Assembly (NCBI GenBank): GCA_027946365.1
Contig: JAPEUQ010000012.1
Span: forward strand, 372,001-436,000
Direction: 5' to 3'
DNA length: 64,000 nt
From: Kalmusia sp. IMI 367209
Lineage: Eukaryota > Ascomycota > Dothideomycetes > Pleosporales > Didymosphaeriaceae
A model generated the notes under the pieces. That model was not told the DNA's origin, did no database searches, and was given only the letters and a program-made list of their open reading frames with translations. The position numbers were made by a program, and so were the translations under genes. This document shows, one piece after another, positions 21,899 through 33,406 of this stretch (within the stretch, counting starts at the first letter, position 1; each line of letters begins with the position of its first letter).

Positions 21899-22777
21899 AT
21901 ACGAAGAGAAGTAAGCCAGAATGATAGGTGCGCACCGTGCGAGAAAACTTTCGACACCTCCAACACTGCAATGGAATCAGCTTCAGTAATATTGACATCA
22001 ATGCCTTCAGATCACCCAGCCTTCGACAGGAAGGCATCATTTACTCACCATGTTGCGTTACATAAAAACGTTACCTCCTATAGCAGGGAACAGCGCCAGG
22101 GATAAGCGAAGCACCTAATTATGGAATCCGACGTTTGATGGCGAGAGATCAGGTTAGCGTCTCGATACAATTTCTCCGAACGGGCGGTGAGATCTGCAGA
22201 AAATGATACCTTGACTACAGGGTCAGATGATGGAATAAATCCGATCGGATGCGCAATGCCGGATGACCTCGCTAAAAAACAAAAATAGCGAAAGCCTTTC
22301 TATACACTAACGCTTCGTTCATGAGAGCGATCCTGAGCAGGCCTTCCTGCCAGCGAAATGACTGTGCGGGGAGAACATGTTTGACATAAACAGTACAAAG
22401 CAGCGATAGTATATTGTTCGAACTAGCCTAGGTTCTCTAATGGTACTCCGAAACCTGCTTGGACCGCATGACATCGAAGTTCCCCGCATAGCCACACCGC
22501 ACCCAATCTATACAATTATCGAAATACGCCCAAAGCGGTAATTTAACAACGCAATACCCTGCGGCTCCAAGGATGATCTTACGTCGCGAAAGCAAGGCGG
22601 CCTACATCTCTCCACATCACTGGCTGCATTTTCGGAAGCAGATGGTAAAATCGCGTGCTCGGTAGTCCAGAGTACTAAATCGATAGTTTGGAATATCGAT
22701 GCGGTGTTTGCCATGCTTCTAGGCCAGATGACGGGGTGCCGTACGATGTACCGATGAGACTCGCGAGAGAGAGCAAG

Positions 22778-22785
22778 TATAAAAG
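22778..22785 (+). promoter_or_regulatory. TATA box of the BYS1-type gene
   Basis: TATAAAAG lies 111 nt upstream of the ATG at 22896, within a purine-rich stretch. Confidence 0.6.
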
Positions 22786-22895
22786 GGAGCGCAGACATGA
22801 TGCTTTTAGTTCCCATCAGCAAGCTTCAAACATTCGAATCCTAATAGAACTAAAGTCATTCGCTAAACTACACTCGCTACTTCTCCATCGTCACT

Positions 22896-23460
22896 ATGCG
22901 CTACACTGCCGCTGCACTCTCCGCTCTCGTCGCTTCAGTCGCCGCCGTAGGCAATGCTGTCGTGAAGAACAATGGTACTAGCAACATCTACGCGTGGTCC
23001 GTCGGCTCCTCCGTGAGCGCAAAGCAAACCATCACTCCAGGTAGATACTTCTTCTATTCCACAACTCTTTAACAAAGCTAATGCTCATGACTTACAGGAA
23101 AATCGTGGAGCGAAACCCTGCATACTGATGCCAAAACCGGCGGCGTTGCTATCAAGATTACCACCGTGGATGACGGCCTGTACAACGGCTCTCCTCAACA
23201 GATCTTCTCGTACTCGCTGGATGGTGCCTCAGTTTGGTAAGTCAAAATATTCAAAATCTTTATACGGAAAGCACATAGCTAATTAAGCGGAAAGGTATGA
23301 TCTCAGCACGGCGTTCGGCGAGCCATTCAACGGCAAACACATCACTGTCACTAGCAGTGGCAGCCCGACTATTGACTGGCCGAAGGGCACCAACCCTGGC
23401 GGCAGCCAGGTGAAGGTTGGCGACAGTTCAAAGGATGTTGTTTTCACTGCTTATGCCTGA
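22896..23460 (+). CDS. Secreted BYS1-domain (thaumatin-like fold) protein
   Basis: Three exons: 22896-23040, 23098-23236 and 23295-23460, with introns of 57 and 58 nt (GTAGAT...TACAG, GTAAGT...AAAG); 149 residues. After an N-terminal signal peptide (MRYTAAALSALVASVAAV) come GNAVVKNN, IYAWSVGSSVS, ITPGKSW, GGVAIKIT, QQIFSYSLDG and VWYDLSTAFGEPF. These are the recurrent blocks of the BYS1 family (Blastomyces yeast-phase-specific protein), which adopt a thaumatin-like beta-sandwich. Members are secreted or wall-associated and often induced in host or yeast phase; their biochemical role is not established. The frame is intact. Confidence 0.88.
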
Positions 23461-23757
23461 AGGCGGTAATGTGTAATCTAATGAGTACATATGATGATGA
23501 AAGTCAATAATGGAAAAGTAATACTGTACACACGTTCAGACATTTCGTATTGCGCAAAGTCCTAGGATATATAATACAAATGTAGAATGTGAACAAAATG
23601 CATAATGACGTGGTGCCCGGTTCTTCTTTGTTCACCCGCAGTGGTTGTTGTCAATTATTGATTGTTGCGTGATATGATCATGCTCAGCTTTGGTACGCAA
23701 CACATCAGTTGCGTAAGTGAGGTAAGTCCTGCCCGGATACAAATTACCATTTCTATT

Positions 23758-25242
23758 TTACAAGCGATCCTGTGCATGTTTCACAGCCACCACACTTGTT
23801 CTTGCAAATACACGATCCCAGAACCCCTTTGGCTTTGGCGTAATCAGTTTTCGTTTTGGCGCTTCACTCTTCTCCCAAATATTTTGTAGATATTCTGCTT
23901 TGCATTTGCTTCTCAGCTGCTCATACTTTTCTTTGGGATAGATTTTCCAGAACTCTTCTTCCGTATAGTAGTTGCGCGAGTAGAGCCATTTGAATCCACC
24001 GAGCTGATATAGCAGTCGCTCCATCTGCCGGTGCTTTTCCTTGAATGAAGCGAGGTTGCTAATAGTAGACCGAGTGTAGCCTCGGATAGATATATTCATA
24101 GAAAGCGATGTTCCCTTCGGGTTTGGACGCATGACTAATCCGTTAGATTTGTCTAAGGAGGTTTGTCTAAGGAGGTTCGAGTGATAGGACCTACCAGAAC
24201 GCTCCTCCGACTGTTGAGAGACGGGATAGAATAGTAAGGGGTAGATCTTGAGATTATTCTCTAGAAATTCCAGCATCTTGGAAATTGTTTCTTGTGGAAC
24301 TACCAAATCTTGTACAAACAAGTGGTCTGACCAGTGAAGAGCTTGCATCGATTGGGCAAGCACATTAGATCGCGTCGCGGTGTCTGTTACCCACCTTGTC
24401 CAGTCATTCAGTGGCATCCGCTCAAAACAATACTGTCCAAGGCAGAATGATTCTCTGTCATGGCGAAAGAGATAGTCCATAATCGATACACTCTCGGTCT
24501 TCGGCCCGGCTTCAAGAACGTGCTGATAGTACCAATCATCGCTGGGACCACTGAAGCTGGCCTTAGGATGTTCTTCTATAGTGCTGAGTTTACCGATTGC
24601 AACAACGCCATACGATTGAGCTTCGGGCCCATAAATCAGTACCTCTGCGAAGTCAATTTCTACATCTTGGGAGAATCGATGAAGCGACTCAAGAGCTTCT
24701 ATGGTACTTTTTACGGGTATGTATTTCAACTCAACCAACTTGCTGGCAGGTACTAGGTTGATCTGAAAGAGTGTTGCAATGCCAAGGGTCCCTAACGAGC
24801 CAACCATGGCATTGAAGAGCTAGGAATTCCGCGTTCTCGATGCTCTTGAGATAGTCCCATCAGGTAGAATGACTTCCACCCACATCACCACTCGGTCAAA
24901 GAAGCCATGTCTAAAGGATGCACTGCTGCCAGCGGTACCTGCAAAGTTACCTCCAATGGTAGTTTCTGGGAAGGATGGTACGATTGGTGGGATGAGGCCA
25001 TATTTCAATGTCTCCTTTACGAGCCTTTTCATCGTTACGTTCGGTTCTATCATCACGAATTGGCTTCGCGTATTGATGTCCAGGATATGGTGCAGATGTG
25101 AAGTGTGGATCACCGCTCGCGGGTCGTGCATTGCTCGAAATGAGTGTGTGGCGCCATGGTAGATCCTGAAAGGGCGATTTCGGTTGTGAAATGAATGCAC
25201 TTCTTTCGATAATTCTCGTACATCAAATTTGTGAGTATCCAT
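23758..25242 (-). pseudogene. FAD-linked oxidoreductase resembling delta(24)-sterol reductase (DHCR24-like), interrupted by an in-frame TAG
   Basis: The minus-strand frame starting at ATG 25242 encodes an N-terminal PCMH-type FAD-binding domain. FRIYHGATHSFRAM and IGGNFAGTAGSSASFRHGFF are the flavin-contacting blocks, followed by VEVILPDGTISRASRTRNS. The codon at 24822-24820 is then TAG. Translation continues in the same frame as LFNAMVGSLGTLGIATL, which should directly follow, and runs to 23758 (about 494 codons in all). Relatives have an acidic residue plus LF at this place, so a G-to-T change (GAG to TAG) would explain it. Family members reduce or oxidise a sterol or sugar-lactone side chain using FAD. 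Whether it is a real pseudogene, a sequencing error or readthrough is open. Confidence 0.75.
24148..24175. repeat. 14-bp tandem duplication inside the FAD-oxidoreductase gene
   Basis: The 14-mer TTTGTCTAAGGAGG occurs twice head to tail. Since 14 is not a multiple of three, a recent duplication would have broken the frame. The frame is open across both copies, so either the repeat is old or a compensating change followed. Confidence 0.7.
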
Positions 25243-25746
25243 AGCGTTCACTAAAGTTTGAGATAATAGCTATCATAGAGTAGTCGGGTAAGATGGCCTT
25301 TGGCGTTGCGCTGACGATGCGATATGGAAACACATTTTGAAAAAAGAATTAAACGGGCCTGAGCTAGAACCGAAATATGTAATGATTCTGAGAAATGCTT
25401 TCAGTAAGGTGCTTTACCCTATTTGTGCTCAGTCGCGAATAACGGTGACGGATCCGGCGATCCATTGTTAATCGAAAATGTTTCTGCCTCGTAAAACGCA
25501 GTATCTCAAAGACGTGTAGGAATGTAACGACCAGATTGAATATTGATCATCGATTTTATTATGGATGAAAGAAGATTTTGAAGCGTGGTTGCACCTGCGG
25601 AAGACGGCAGAAGTTGGAAGCGCTCGGGACTATTTCGGTTGGCTCACCTTCAGGACAGTACTGCATCGCAACATATTATCAGGTTGTTGTACGCGTAAGG
25701 ACTACAATGTCGACTATCTCTACTAGCATATTATAGACGGATCTAT
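25243..25746. other. Intergenic region between the FAD gene and the MAPEG gene
   Basis: Upstream side of the FAD gene and downstream side of the MAPEG gene. No ORF or RNA gene was recognised. Confidence 0.55.
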
Positions 25747-26352
25747 TTACATAAAGTAATCTTTAACCGTATACGCAAGATATCCTATCATTGTTGCCAA
25801 AGCAGTTTGCGTACCATAGTAGCCAATTACCCTTCCTACACCCATGCTGTTTTGTCGCATCTATACGTGGACATATAATCAGTAAATGGCCTATATGTGC
25901 AGCGAAATTTAGGCGACTTACCAAACCCAGTTCAACATGCGATATACGAAGAGCGAGCATAGCTCCGAGGAAGTAGTTTATGTATGTGCTAGAATTGTTA
26001 GTTCGTACGGCAAGTGATAGTGAATGTACGTACCGGTTCGCTCCATTGAGTTCTGCTAAGCCAGCGATAACGAGGGCAAGAGGAATGTTCTCGTTGAAGT
26101 TCTGCTGCGCGCGTGAGGCTACGTAGAGAGGGTCTTTGGTTCCTTTTGAGGCGTCTGTGCTATCGCCCATGTATCTGTGAAGGTTGTTAAACCTTGAGGC
26201 TAGGTTGCGTGGAGAACGTACGTCTTGGTTATCAGACGCTGATACACAATTCGATTTTGGAGGAAAAGATAATAAGCGGCAAAAGGTACGGTCCATGATG
26301 CCGTGGCTGGCGCGAGGTTCAGACCGATGCGAATGGAGGAAAAGGAGGCCAT
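25747..26352 (-). CDS. MAPEG-family membrane protein (microsomal glutathione S-transferase-like)
   Basis: Four exons, 26352-26222, 26174-26034, 25988-25922 and 25860-25747, with introns of 47, 45 and 61 nt, all GT-AG and in phase; 150 residues. The protein has four hydrophobic helices and the MAPEG pattern: L-x-N-R-I near the first loop, ASRAQQNFNENIPLALV (the conserved R-x-x-x-N-x-x-E-N block), NYFLGAMLALRISH, and a C-terminal GRVIGYYGTQ. It probably conjugates glutathione to, or reduces peroxides of, hydrophobic substrates in the ER membrane; it could also be a non-catalytic MAPEG. No frame problem is present. Confidence 0.88.
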
Positions 26353-27475
26353 CGTTGATGTGAGAGAGAAGTAGGACTAAAAGCTTTAAGGTGAGATGAA
26401 GAAGTTAGGACGAACGAAGATGGACGTGACGAGTGGAGATAAAATGTGGGACCTTTGGACGCTTTATGTCATGTTTCGGGATAACCTTTGTAGATTAGTG
26501 CGAGATGGACCTCGGATCCTTTCCGAGATAGTATAGGTGAGGTTTTATGAATTGAGTATACATAGACATGATTTGAGAGTGGATTTGTTGTCGGGGAGGA
26601 GTTAATATCCTGACATCTGTATATATGTGGATGCCTTCTCTTTCCTGCGCTCAAAATGTTGCAATGATCGCTGCACAAAGGCGCTGTGCTTAACGTTAGA
26701 AGCAGATCTTGTACTTCCGATTTAAATAATTGCTTACCAACCCATATGTTGGTGACGATGACAAACGCCTTACTCCAATGCTCCTATAGTAATGAAGGGC
26801 TTATCGTTTCTGGCAACCCCTTAACTCAGATTTCCATTCTGTATGGAACTAACTGACAGGTCGCATTTGCTCCGCATCATTTTCGCGGTTATCTTCTCGC
26901 GCTTCTTTAACCATTCTATCAATACCTCTATCTTTCAATACCTTCTGTGGGTGGGTTAGACCGGTCAAGTAAAATTTTTAGAGGCGCTTACTGAAAGACA
27001 TTTCTCGTATTGCTTGAAAAGTGGATCACATTCATCGGTGGTCGCAGTGCCCCGGAGGAACTCTGGAAAGAATAAGCTTGACTGTCTCTGGGCGATGGTT
27101 GATGATAAAGGTAGCCTACTCTCGCTGTACCATTTCAAGAAGCAGTTGTCGTACCGCCTATAGCCTATTAGCGCAGGTTCTCATCAGTAATGTTACCCAA
27201 TACTCTTTGACTTGATTGCACTCTGGTGCCAATGATGCCGACATGATAAGGAGAATCAGGTACAATGGAGTATAGAGCGTGAAGGCAAAGTGAAGGTGCA
27301 GGTACGGCAACTAGCTTTATCGATAAAGGCGCGCCAAGATTTTGGCATCTTGAATTTGCTTTCTTCGAGCGTAGCAACTCAGAAGACTTCATATATTCAA
27401 CTACGCCGCAGAACGTCTCCACTCGACAAACGGTTCGTACGCGCGCAATGGTAGCCCGCCGCCGGTAGATGCACC
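26353..27475. other. Divergent intergenic region between MAPEG and RRP6
   Basis: 1.1 kb between two divergently transcribed genes. No coding ORF, tRNA or repeat was recognised. Confidence 0.55.
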
Positions 27476-29955
27476 ATGGACTTCAAGGCGATCCAGGATT
27501 CGATCACCAAAGCGCTCATCACGACCACGCGCTCCGCGACGCGCATCAACGGCGCCGACGTGCCCTTCCAGCGCTCACTCAACCCTGCGGCCGGCTTAGC
27601 CCTTGATAGCCAGAATGCGCGGCTTTTTCAGCTCGCGCGGCGACTTCTGGAAAATGCTGCAGCGGGCTCGGACGCTGTAGGTCCTGACATATCCAACGTC
27701 GAAGCCCTCGACGACGACGACAAATGGAGGGGGTTTGTTGATGTCATCGACAGCTTGTTGGAGAAGGCCGATACCAACCTGGATGAGTACTCTGGCGTTG
27801 TGAAGCGCTTGAGCCCCAGTGCGGACCAGGTAAGTTGTCTAAAAAGTGTCCTGCGATCTGCTAACTTTTACATAGGTCGTTGCAACCACCGTGAAGTCTC
27901 GTTCGAACGTTGCCGTTGCTCCTGCCAACAGGAACCTTGTAAAGCCACAACTGTCGTTCGAGCACGTACCGAAGAACGATGAGACGGGCGGCTTCCGGCC
28001 TCTCATTACATCAAAACCGCATGCGAAAATTCCCATGGATCAGTGCCTGAAAACATTCAAGGACAATCGAGGTCGTGAACAGTAAGACACATACATGGAT
28101 TTTACTATCTTTACTGACGGCAAGCAGATATCCACATCCTTACCAGACCGAGATCGAGAGCTACGAGTACCCACCCTCGATGTACGAACGTATCGGACCG
28201 AAACCGTACAAGCCTTTCGACACCACCACCGCAACTTTTGTTGATACCCCAGAAGCGCTAGCGACCATGCTGGCTGAGCTAAAAACCGCTAAAGAGATAG
28301 CTATCGACCTAGAGCACCACGACAATCGATCATATATTGGCATCGTATCGCTTATGCAAATTAGCACTCGCGACAAAGATTGGATCGTCGACACACTCAA
28401 GCCCTGGAGACGGCGATTAGAATGTTTAAACGAAGTCTTCACAGACCCAAACATCATCAAAGTATTACACGGCGCCTACATGGATATTGTTTGGCTCCAG
28501 CGAGACCTTGGTCTATACATTGTCGGACTTTTTGACACGTATCATGCAGCCCGCTCACTCGGATACCCAGGAGCGAGCCTGGCGTTCCTTCTTGAAAAGT
28601 TTATCAAATTCCAGGCACAAAAACAATACCAATTGGCAGATTGGCGAATCCGACCATTGACTAAAGAACTTTTCCAGTACGCGAGAGCCGACACACATTT
28701 CCTTCTCTACATATTCGATAACATGCGAAACGAACTTGTTGAGAAGTCCCATTTCTCAAATCCTGATCAGAACAAGGTGCAAGATGTTCTAGCCAAATCC
28801 AAGGAGACAGCACTACAACGGTATGAGCATCCTGTATATGACTCAGAGCTAGGCCTTGGACCTATAGGCTGGTACAGGCTTGTTTCCAGGACCCCTGTTC
28901 AATTCACCCCGCAGCAATTCGCCGTCTTCAAAGCTGTACACAAGTGGAGAGATGACGTGGCACGAGAAGAGGATGATAGCCCCATATTCATCATGCCCAA
29001 TCACGCTGTTTTCTCAATAGCTAGAGAAATGCCGGCAGACAAGGCAGCCTTGTTCACTGTTGTGGTGCATGTCTCACCTATACTGCGATTACGTGCCGAG
29101 GAGCTGGTGAATATTGTAACCGATGCGAAAGAAAATGGCATCAATGGACCTGACCTATATGTGACGCTCCAGAGGATTGAAAATCTGAGAGAAGCGAAAC
29201 GAGCCGAACGATCCGAGCCGACTTCAGCTCCACTCGCCGTTGCAACTTCAGCTCCTGTTGCAGTCGAACAGCAATCCGCTGCGCCAATAACCTTCGATTC
29301 AGGAGCAATCCGTGCAGCGTCTTCAAAGTTCTGGGGTGCTCTGTGGCCAAACAAGGAGACCGAGCAGCAAGACTCCGTGTCTATGCCGGACATCACCTTT
29401 GCGGTTCCCTTGCCGCCGCTCACCGCTGATATATTCGCAGGCGCTAGCGGCGCTGCGGAATCACCTATAATGGCGCGAGAAAAGCCACAATTCGTCGCTA
29501 AAGAAGATAGACCAGCCGAAGATGAGCGCTCTGACATCTTTGTCGTGAAGCAACTCGGTGGCCGAAAGCGTAAGCACGCCGAAGCCGTTGAGCAACCAAC
29601 ACCCTCCAAACTCGATCCTATGCAGGATGACGAGATCATGCTGGAAGACGACCCGGAGGTTGTCAAGCGGCAACAGAAGGCGGCTCGGAAAGCGGCCAGG
29701 AAGGCGGAGAAGGCAGCTAAGCGCGCGGCACAAGCACCGTTGAACTACGATGACGAGCCAGCGTTTGACTATGCGAGTGCACCGACTGTGCTACATGCGC
29801 AGGATGCGGAGAAGAAAGGAGGGAAAGACAGGAAGGGGAAGAAGGATAAGAAAAACAAGAATTTCAATCCTTATGCTAAAATGGCGGATGTGCCGAAGGG
29901 ATTGCCACCTAAGCAGAAGGAGAGCGCAGGAAGGAGCAAAACTTTTGGGTCGTGA
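27476..29955 (+). CDS. rrp6: Exosome 3'-5' exoribonuclease RRP6
   Basis: Nuclear-exosome RNase that trims rRNA, snoRNA and aberrant RNA. Three exons, 27476-27829, 27876-28081 and 28128-29955, with two 46-nt introns; 795 residues. An N-terminal PMC2NT-like domain (cofactor binding) precedes the DEDDy nuclease: AIDLEHHDNRSYIGIVSLMQ (Asp/Glu), HGAYMDIVWLQRDLGLYIVG with FDTYHAARSLG, and YARADTHFLLYI (Tyr and Asp of motif III). An HRDC domain follows (AVFKAVHKWRDDVAREEDDS), then a Lys-rich C-terminal tail ending near NFNPYAKM that likely contacts RNA and the core exosome. Introns and frame are clean. It is divergent from the MAPEG gene. Confidence 0.95.
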
Positions 29956-30346
29956 GTGTAGGCTGGGAAATATAAAGGGAGCCTCGTACGAAGCTATTTT
30001 GGGTCTTATTGTATATAGTTAGATGATACCTTACTGGACCCTATGGCATCTTGTTCGATCGAAGGCTCGAAGTGAGCTTAATCGATCATCAGCACGCATA
30101 TATTGTTTTTCATATGATGAAGCGTGTTCACCTAGACTCTGCAGGTTTACTAACAGCTTGAAATGTGTGATCAGGACTGTCCTTCAGAACCTGTTTCATA
30201 CCGTCATGAGAGGTATTTCACGGACAGTCGAATTATGGGTATCGTATTCACGAATCGCTACTACTTTCTTATTTTACAGTTCTTTCGGCTACCTGAGTCT
30301 TGACTGCTTAACACAAATATTATGCGTCCCGACCGGACTCTATCTA
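29956..30346. other. Convergent intergenic region
   Basis: 3' flanks of RRP6 (+) and the PARG-like gene (-). No feature was recognised. Confidence 0.6.
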
Positions 30347-31531
30347 CTAAACAATCTTCCCGTCCAACACGTCGAAGAACGTCTCGAAGTTCCTCGTACC
30401 CTTCGCCCCCTCCTTCTCTCCGTTCTTAACGTCCAAGACCGCAAACACCAGGTCCTCGAACCACCCGCCGCGGAATTCCATCTCTCGAATGACCTCTAGA
30501 AAGCAGAGTGCTACTTCCGCCGGAGGGTTCCTAAAGACTCCACAGCCCAGGGCACCCAGGACGAGCTTAGTATGGCCGTGTTTGGCGGCGATGCGGAGAA
30601 CGAGGCGGATCTTGTCCTTCATACATTCTTCGTCTTCTTGGTCCGCGTATATCTTGCCGAAGGTGAGGTCTGGGTAGCGGATAGCTGCGACGCTGATGAC
30701 GGAGATGGCTGGGAGTTCATCGACCGTGATATCGCGCGGTGCAAGGGGCGCAGTAGGAGAGGAGGGAGGAACGCCAATGGGAAGGATAAGCCTGTGTCCG
30801 GCGTCGATGGCCTCGCGGATCAGGAGCACATTGGGTGTGTAGATTGCGCTACGCTCTTCAAGGGGGTAAAATTCTTCATAAAGTGAGAGAATAAGAGAGG
30901 AGCGGTAGCAGATTGCTGCTTCCTGGGCAAGGGAGCCTTTGTACCAGCCTCCGCCTGGGGTCTCATCCGAGGCCATATTGAGGACGAGCACGCGATTTCG
31001 CGGTCTATCTTTTGGAGGGGTGGGCTTTGCGTCGTCGGGCTGTGAAAGTTGGGGAGACTTATCTATCGCAGCATGATCGGGCCTAGGGTTGGAGGAAACC
31101 CTGGTGAATGAGCCGGCAATTTCTTCTTGGAGCTTGATTGCCATGTCGAGGGTATCCATGTTGAAGACACGGATGCGGCTACCTAAATGCGGCGTCATTA
31201 ACTATCTTCCACAAAGAAGCTTGAGCACAATGCGGAAGATGGAGCGTTCCAAATAAAGTATTGCGTTTGTAGTGATTGACTCGTCCGCATATTGCGCGCA
31301 TCGAGAAACTGTGCCCCAGATTCACGTACCTGGTCTGCCGGCGAATTCATCGTTTTCTGGAAGCAAGAAGCCGGGGCAATCTTTCGGGTCTAGTGGCGCA
31401 GTGTCCTCCAGATCGTGTAGAGTGGAAGTGGTAGCATCGAAGCTGTGAATCTCGTCGAGAATGTCACCTAGGGCTAATAGTGTTTCTCTGGCGACACGCT
31501 TGAGCTCTAGGCGTGTATCCGGGCTGACCAT
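30347..31531 (-). CDS. Microbial-type poly(ADP-ribose) glycohydrolase (TIGR02452-like, macrodomain fold)
   Basis: Two exons, 31531-31330 and 31182-30347, with a 147-nt intron (GTACGT...TTTAG) that is long for this window; 345 residues. ETPGGGWYKGSLAQEAAICY holds the GGG-x(7)-QE catalytic signature of bacterial-type PARG. RVLVLNMASDE before it and LVLGALGCGVFRNPP after it are the macrodomain core strands. It should remove ADP-ribose chains from proteins or hydrolyse a related ADP-ribose adduct; fungal members have been linked to DNA-damage signalling. A Pro/Lys-rich insert (about residues 95-130) interrupts the domain and looks disordered. The frame is intact. Confidence 0.87.
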
Positions 31532-32155
31532 AGTGGTAACTGGGGATCAAGCCGCGGTTCTTGCTACTCTATCCATCAGTCATTGTGCAGGCGACTCCTG
31601 TATGGGATGCTAGGGAAAACACACTGTTTGAAGTGGGTGTAAATACGAATTGGAGCCAGTGTGTTCTGCAAACGGTTCTTATAGCGATAGACGAGAAGGA
31701 TAACGGAATGAGTGCACACACTGTACATGTGCGTTTCAAGGGAAGCGAGAGTAGAGTGAGAACAACATTCTCGCGCCTACCCTCAAGATGCGTGTCTGCC
31801 TGCAGAACCTCGCTGCTAGGCAGTCGCAATGTAGAACGAAGGACATCCTAAGCAGACGGTGCAATCGCGGTACCTAGTAGGTCTCGAGGTTACTACGCGC
31901 GTGAGTGAGCTTCAGCCTTCCCAGGTCTACCGGATCGACGTCGGTCATCGAGAGTCCTTTCACGTGGGTGCCGGCCAACCACCGACAGGGATCGTTCAGC
32001 CCTACGAGCCTGCATGCCCCACATTGCTCGCTAGGCGATCACCAGAAATGGGGACCATGCGGCCACTTTCCCATCAACATTGACATCCACATATCACACA
32101 CGCACGTTTCCCCAACAACAATACGCACCGTCCTCATGTGATCATCATACCCAGC
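31532..32155. other. Divergent promoter region
   Basis: Lies between the PARG-like gene (-) and the disordered protein gene (+). Short ORFs here have no recognisable content. A CACGTG element occurs near 31960. Confidence 0.5.
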
Positions 32156-33052
32156 ATGCCTCCCACCACGCTCTCCGCCTTCCACCCCTCGCCTAAGCGC
32201 AAGCGCGACCAACCCCCGCCCATCCCGCTGCTCAACACCGCTCTCCGACCCGTCTCTACTCCGCCCAGAGGCAGCCCCACGCTCAACGGCAGCGACAGCC
32301 CTAGGAATGCGGTCGCGGATCAGCTACAAGGCATGAGCCTGACCAGTATTGCGGCTATTCCCATGTGCCCGCTCTCACCGACTGAGAACACAGTCCACAA
32401 GAAGCCGAAGTTGGACATGGAAAGAACAGATAGTGGGACCTCGCTGGCCGAGCACCTCGAAGGAGGGCATGTCAAGGCTCTCCAGGATGCAGAGACAAAG
32501 GACACAGTCGTCGCCAAAGCACTGAGATTCGACGGCGGAGAGATACCAGAGACCCCTCAGGCATACACCCAACCCCGCATTGTCTCAGATTTTGCTGCTT
32601 TCGCGCGACCCACCGCTTTCGTCTCATCTCCTGCACATATGACAACACACAAGACCAAAACATCGCATCAGAGTTCAACCGCAAAGGGCACCGCCTCGCA
32701 ACCCCGCCAACGCCAAAAGTCGCCATCGCCCCCGCTTTCCGCGCTCACGTGGCAGGATAGCGAAATTACTGGTCACCTTGCCGACCCCACCAAGGACCCT
32801 GACGACGACGGGACTGGTCTGAATGGCATCGGGTTTCGACCCACACCGGCCATTGCGTATGTTCGAGCGCAAAAGAGAAGACAGCAAATATTAGACTGGA
32901 AGGCACGGGAGGCGAGGGACGCCAGGGCTAAGAGATCTGAGCGGCGAAGACGGGGCATTGGAGGAAGGTCTTCCAGAGAACAGACAGTAGAAAGAGACGT
33001 TCCAGCAACGCCGAGTGTCGATGTTCGACGAAGCGTGAAGTTTGCAGTGTGA
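32156..33052 (+). CDS. Hypothetical basic, intrinsically disordered protein (probably nuclear)
   Basis: Single-exon ORF of 298 residues starting MPPTTLSAFHPSPKRKRD; an in-frame GTG six codons upstream is not a credible start. The composition is rich in Pro, Ser, Arg and Lys. Candidate nuclear localisation signals are SPKRKRD near the N-terminus and SERRRRG near the C-terminus, and many S/T-P sites suggest phosphorylation by proline-directed kinases. A mixed-charge helix (QKRRQQILDWKAREARDARAK) precedes the basic end. No domain is recognised and no function is assigned. Codon use and the open frame support a real gene. Confidence 0.65.
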   Translation: MPPTTLSAFHPSPKRKRDQPPPIPLLNTALRPVSTPPRGSPTLNGSDSPRNAVADQLQGMSLTSIAAIPMCPLSPTENTVHKKPKLDMERTDSGTSLAEHLEGGHVKALQDAETKDTVVAKALRFDGGEIPETPQAYTQPRIVSDFAAFARPTAFVSSPAHMTTHKTKTSHQSSTAKGTASQPRQRQKSPSPPLSALTWQDSEITGHLADPTKDPDDDGTGLNGIGFRPTPAIAYVRAQKRRQQILDWKAREARDARAKRSERRRRGIGGRSSREQTVERDVPATPSVDVRRSVKFAV

Positions 33053-33406
33053 CGAGTGAAGGATGTTGCTAATCTTAATTTTGGAGAAGGGTTTGATTTC
33101 ACGATGTCATGATACTTTTACGATGTACGAAGGGAGAGCGGTTTTCTTTGGGTATAAGCTTGGGGATAGGCGTACCAAGGTCAGTTCGGGCATTCGGTGC
33201 ACTCTAGGGTTCGTTTGAGCACAGCGCAATTGAGGTTCTGCTTGGTACTTTTTGGTACACAGGTTTGGCGACAGATCAGGCACCGAGTCACCTCTGGCAT
33301 GCGATACAACAAGGAGTCTGTTGCGAATTAACGCCCTGTTATTGTACATCTTTTTCATACACGGTTCTGTACATAGGTTTCTTCCACCTTCAATCACACC
33401 ATACTC
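33053..33406. other. Convergent intergenic region
   Basis: 3' flanks of the disordered protein gene (+) and COX20 (-). No feature was recognised. Confidence 0.6.

Larger units (their letters stand above)
21033..22895. other. 1.9-kb gene-poor region
   Basis: No convincing ORF on either strand. An AT-rich perfect inverted repeat (10-bp arms, AAATTATTCT / AGAATAATTT, 10-nt loop) lies at 21869-21898. The right end is the promoter of the BYS1-type gene. Confidence 0.55.

Noticed and set aside
29001..29666. 221-residue minus-strand ORF within RRP6
   Set aside because: Antisense to a well-conserved exon; Ser/Ala-rich shadow with no motifs.
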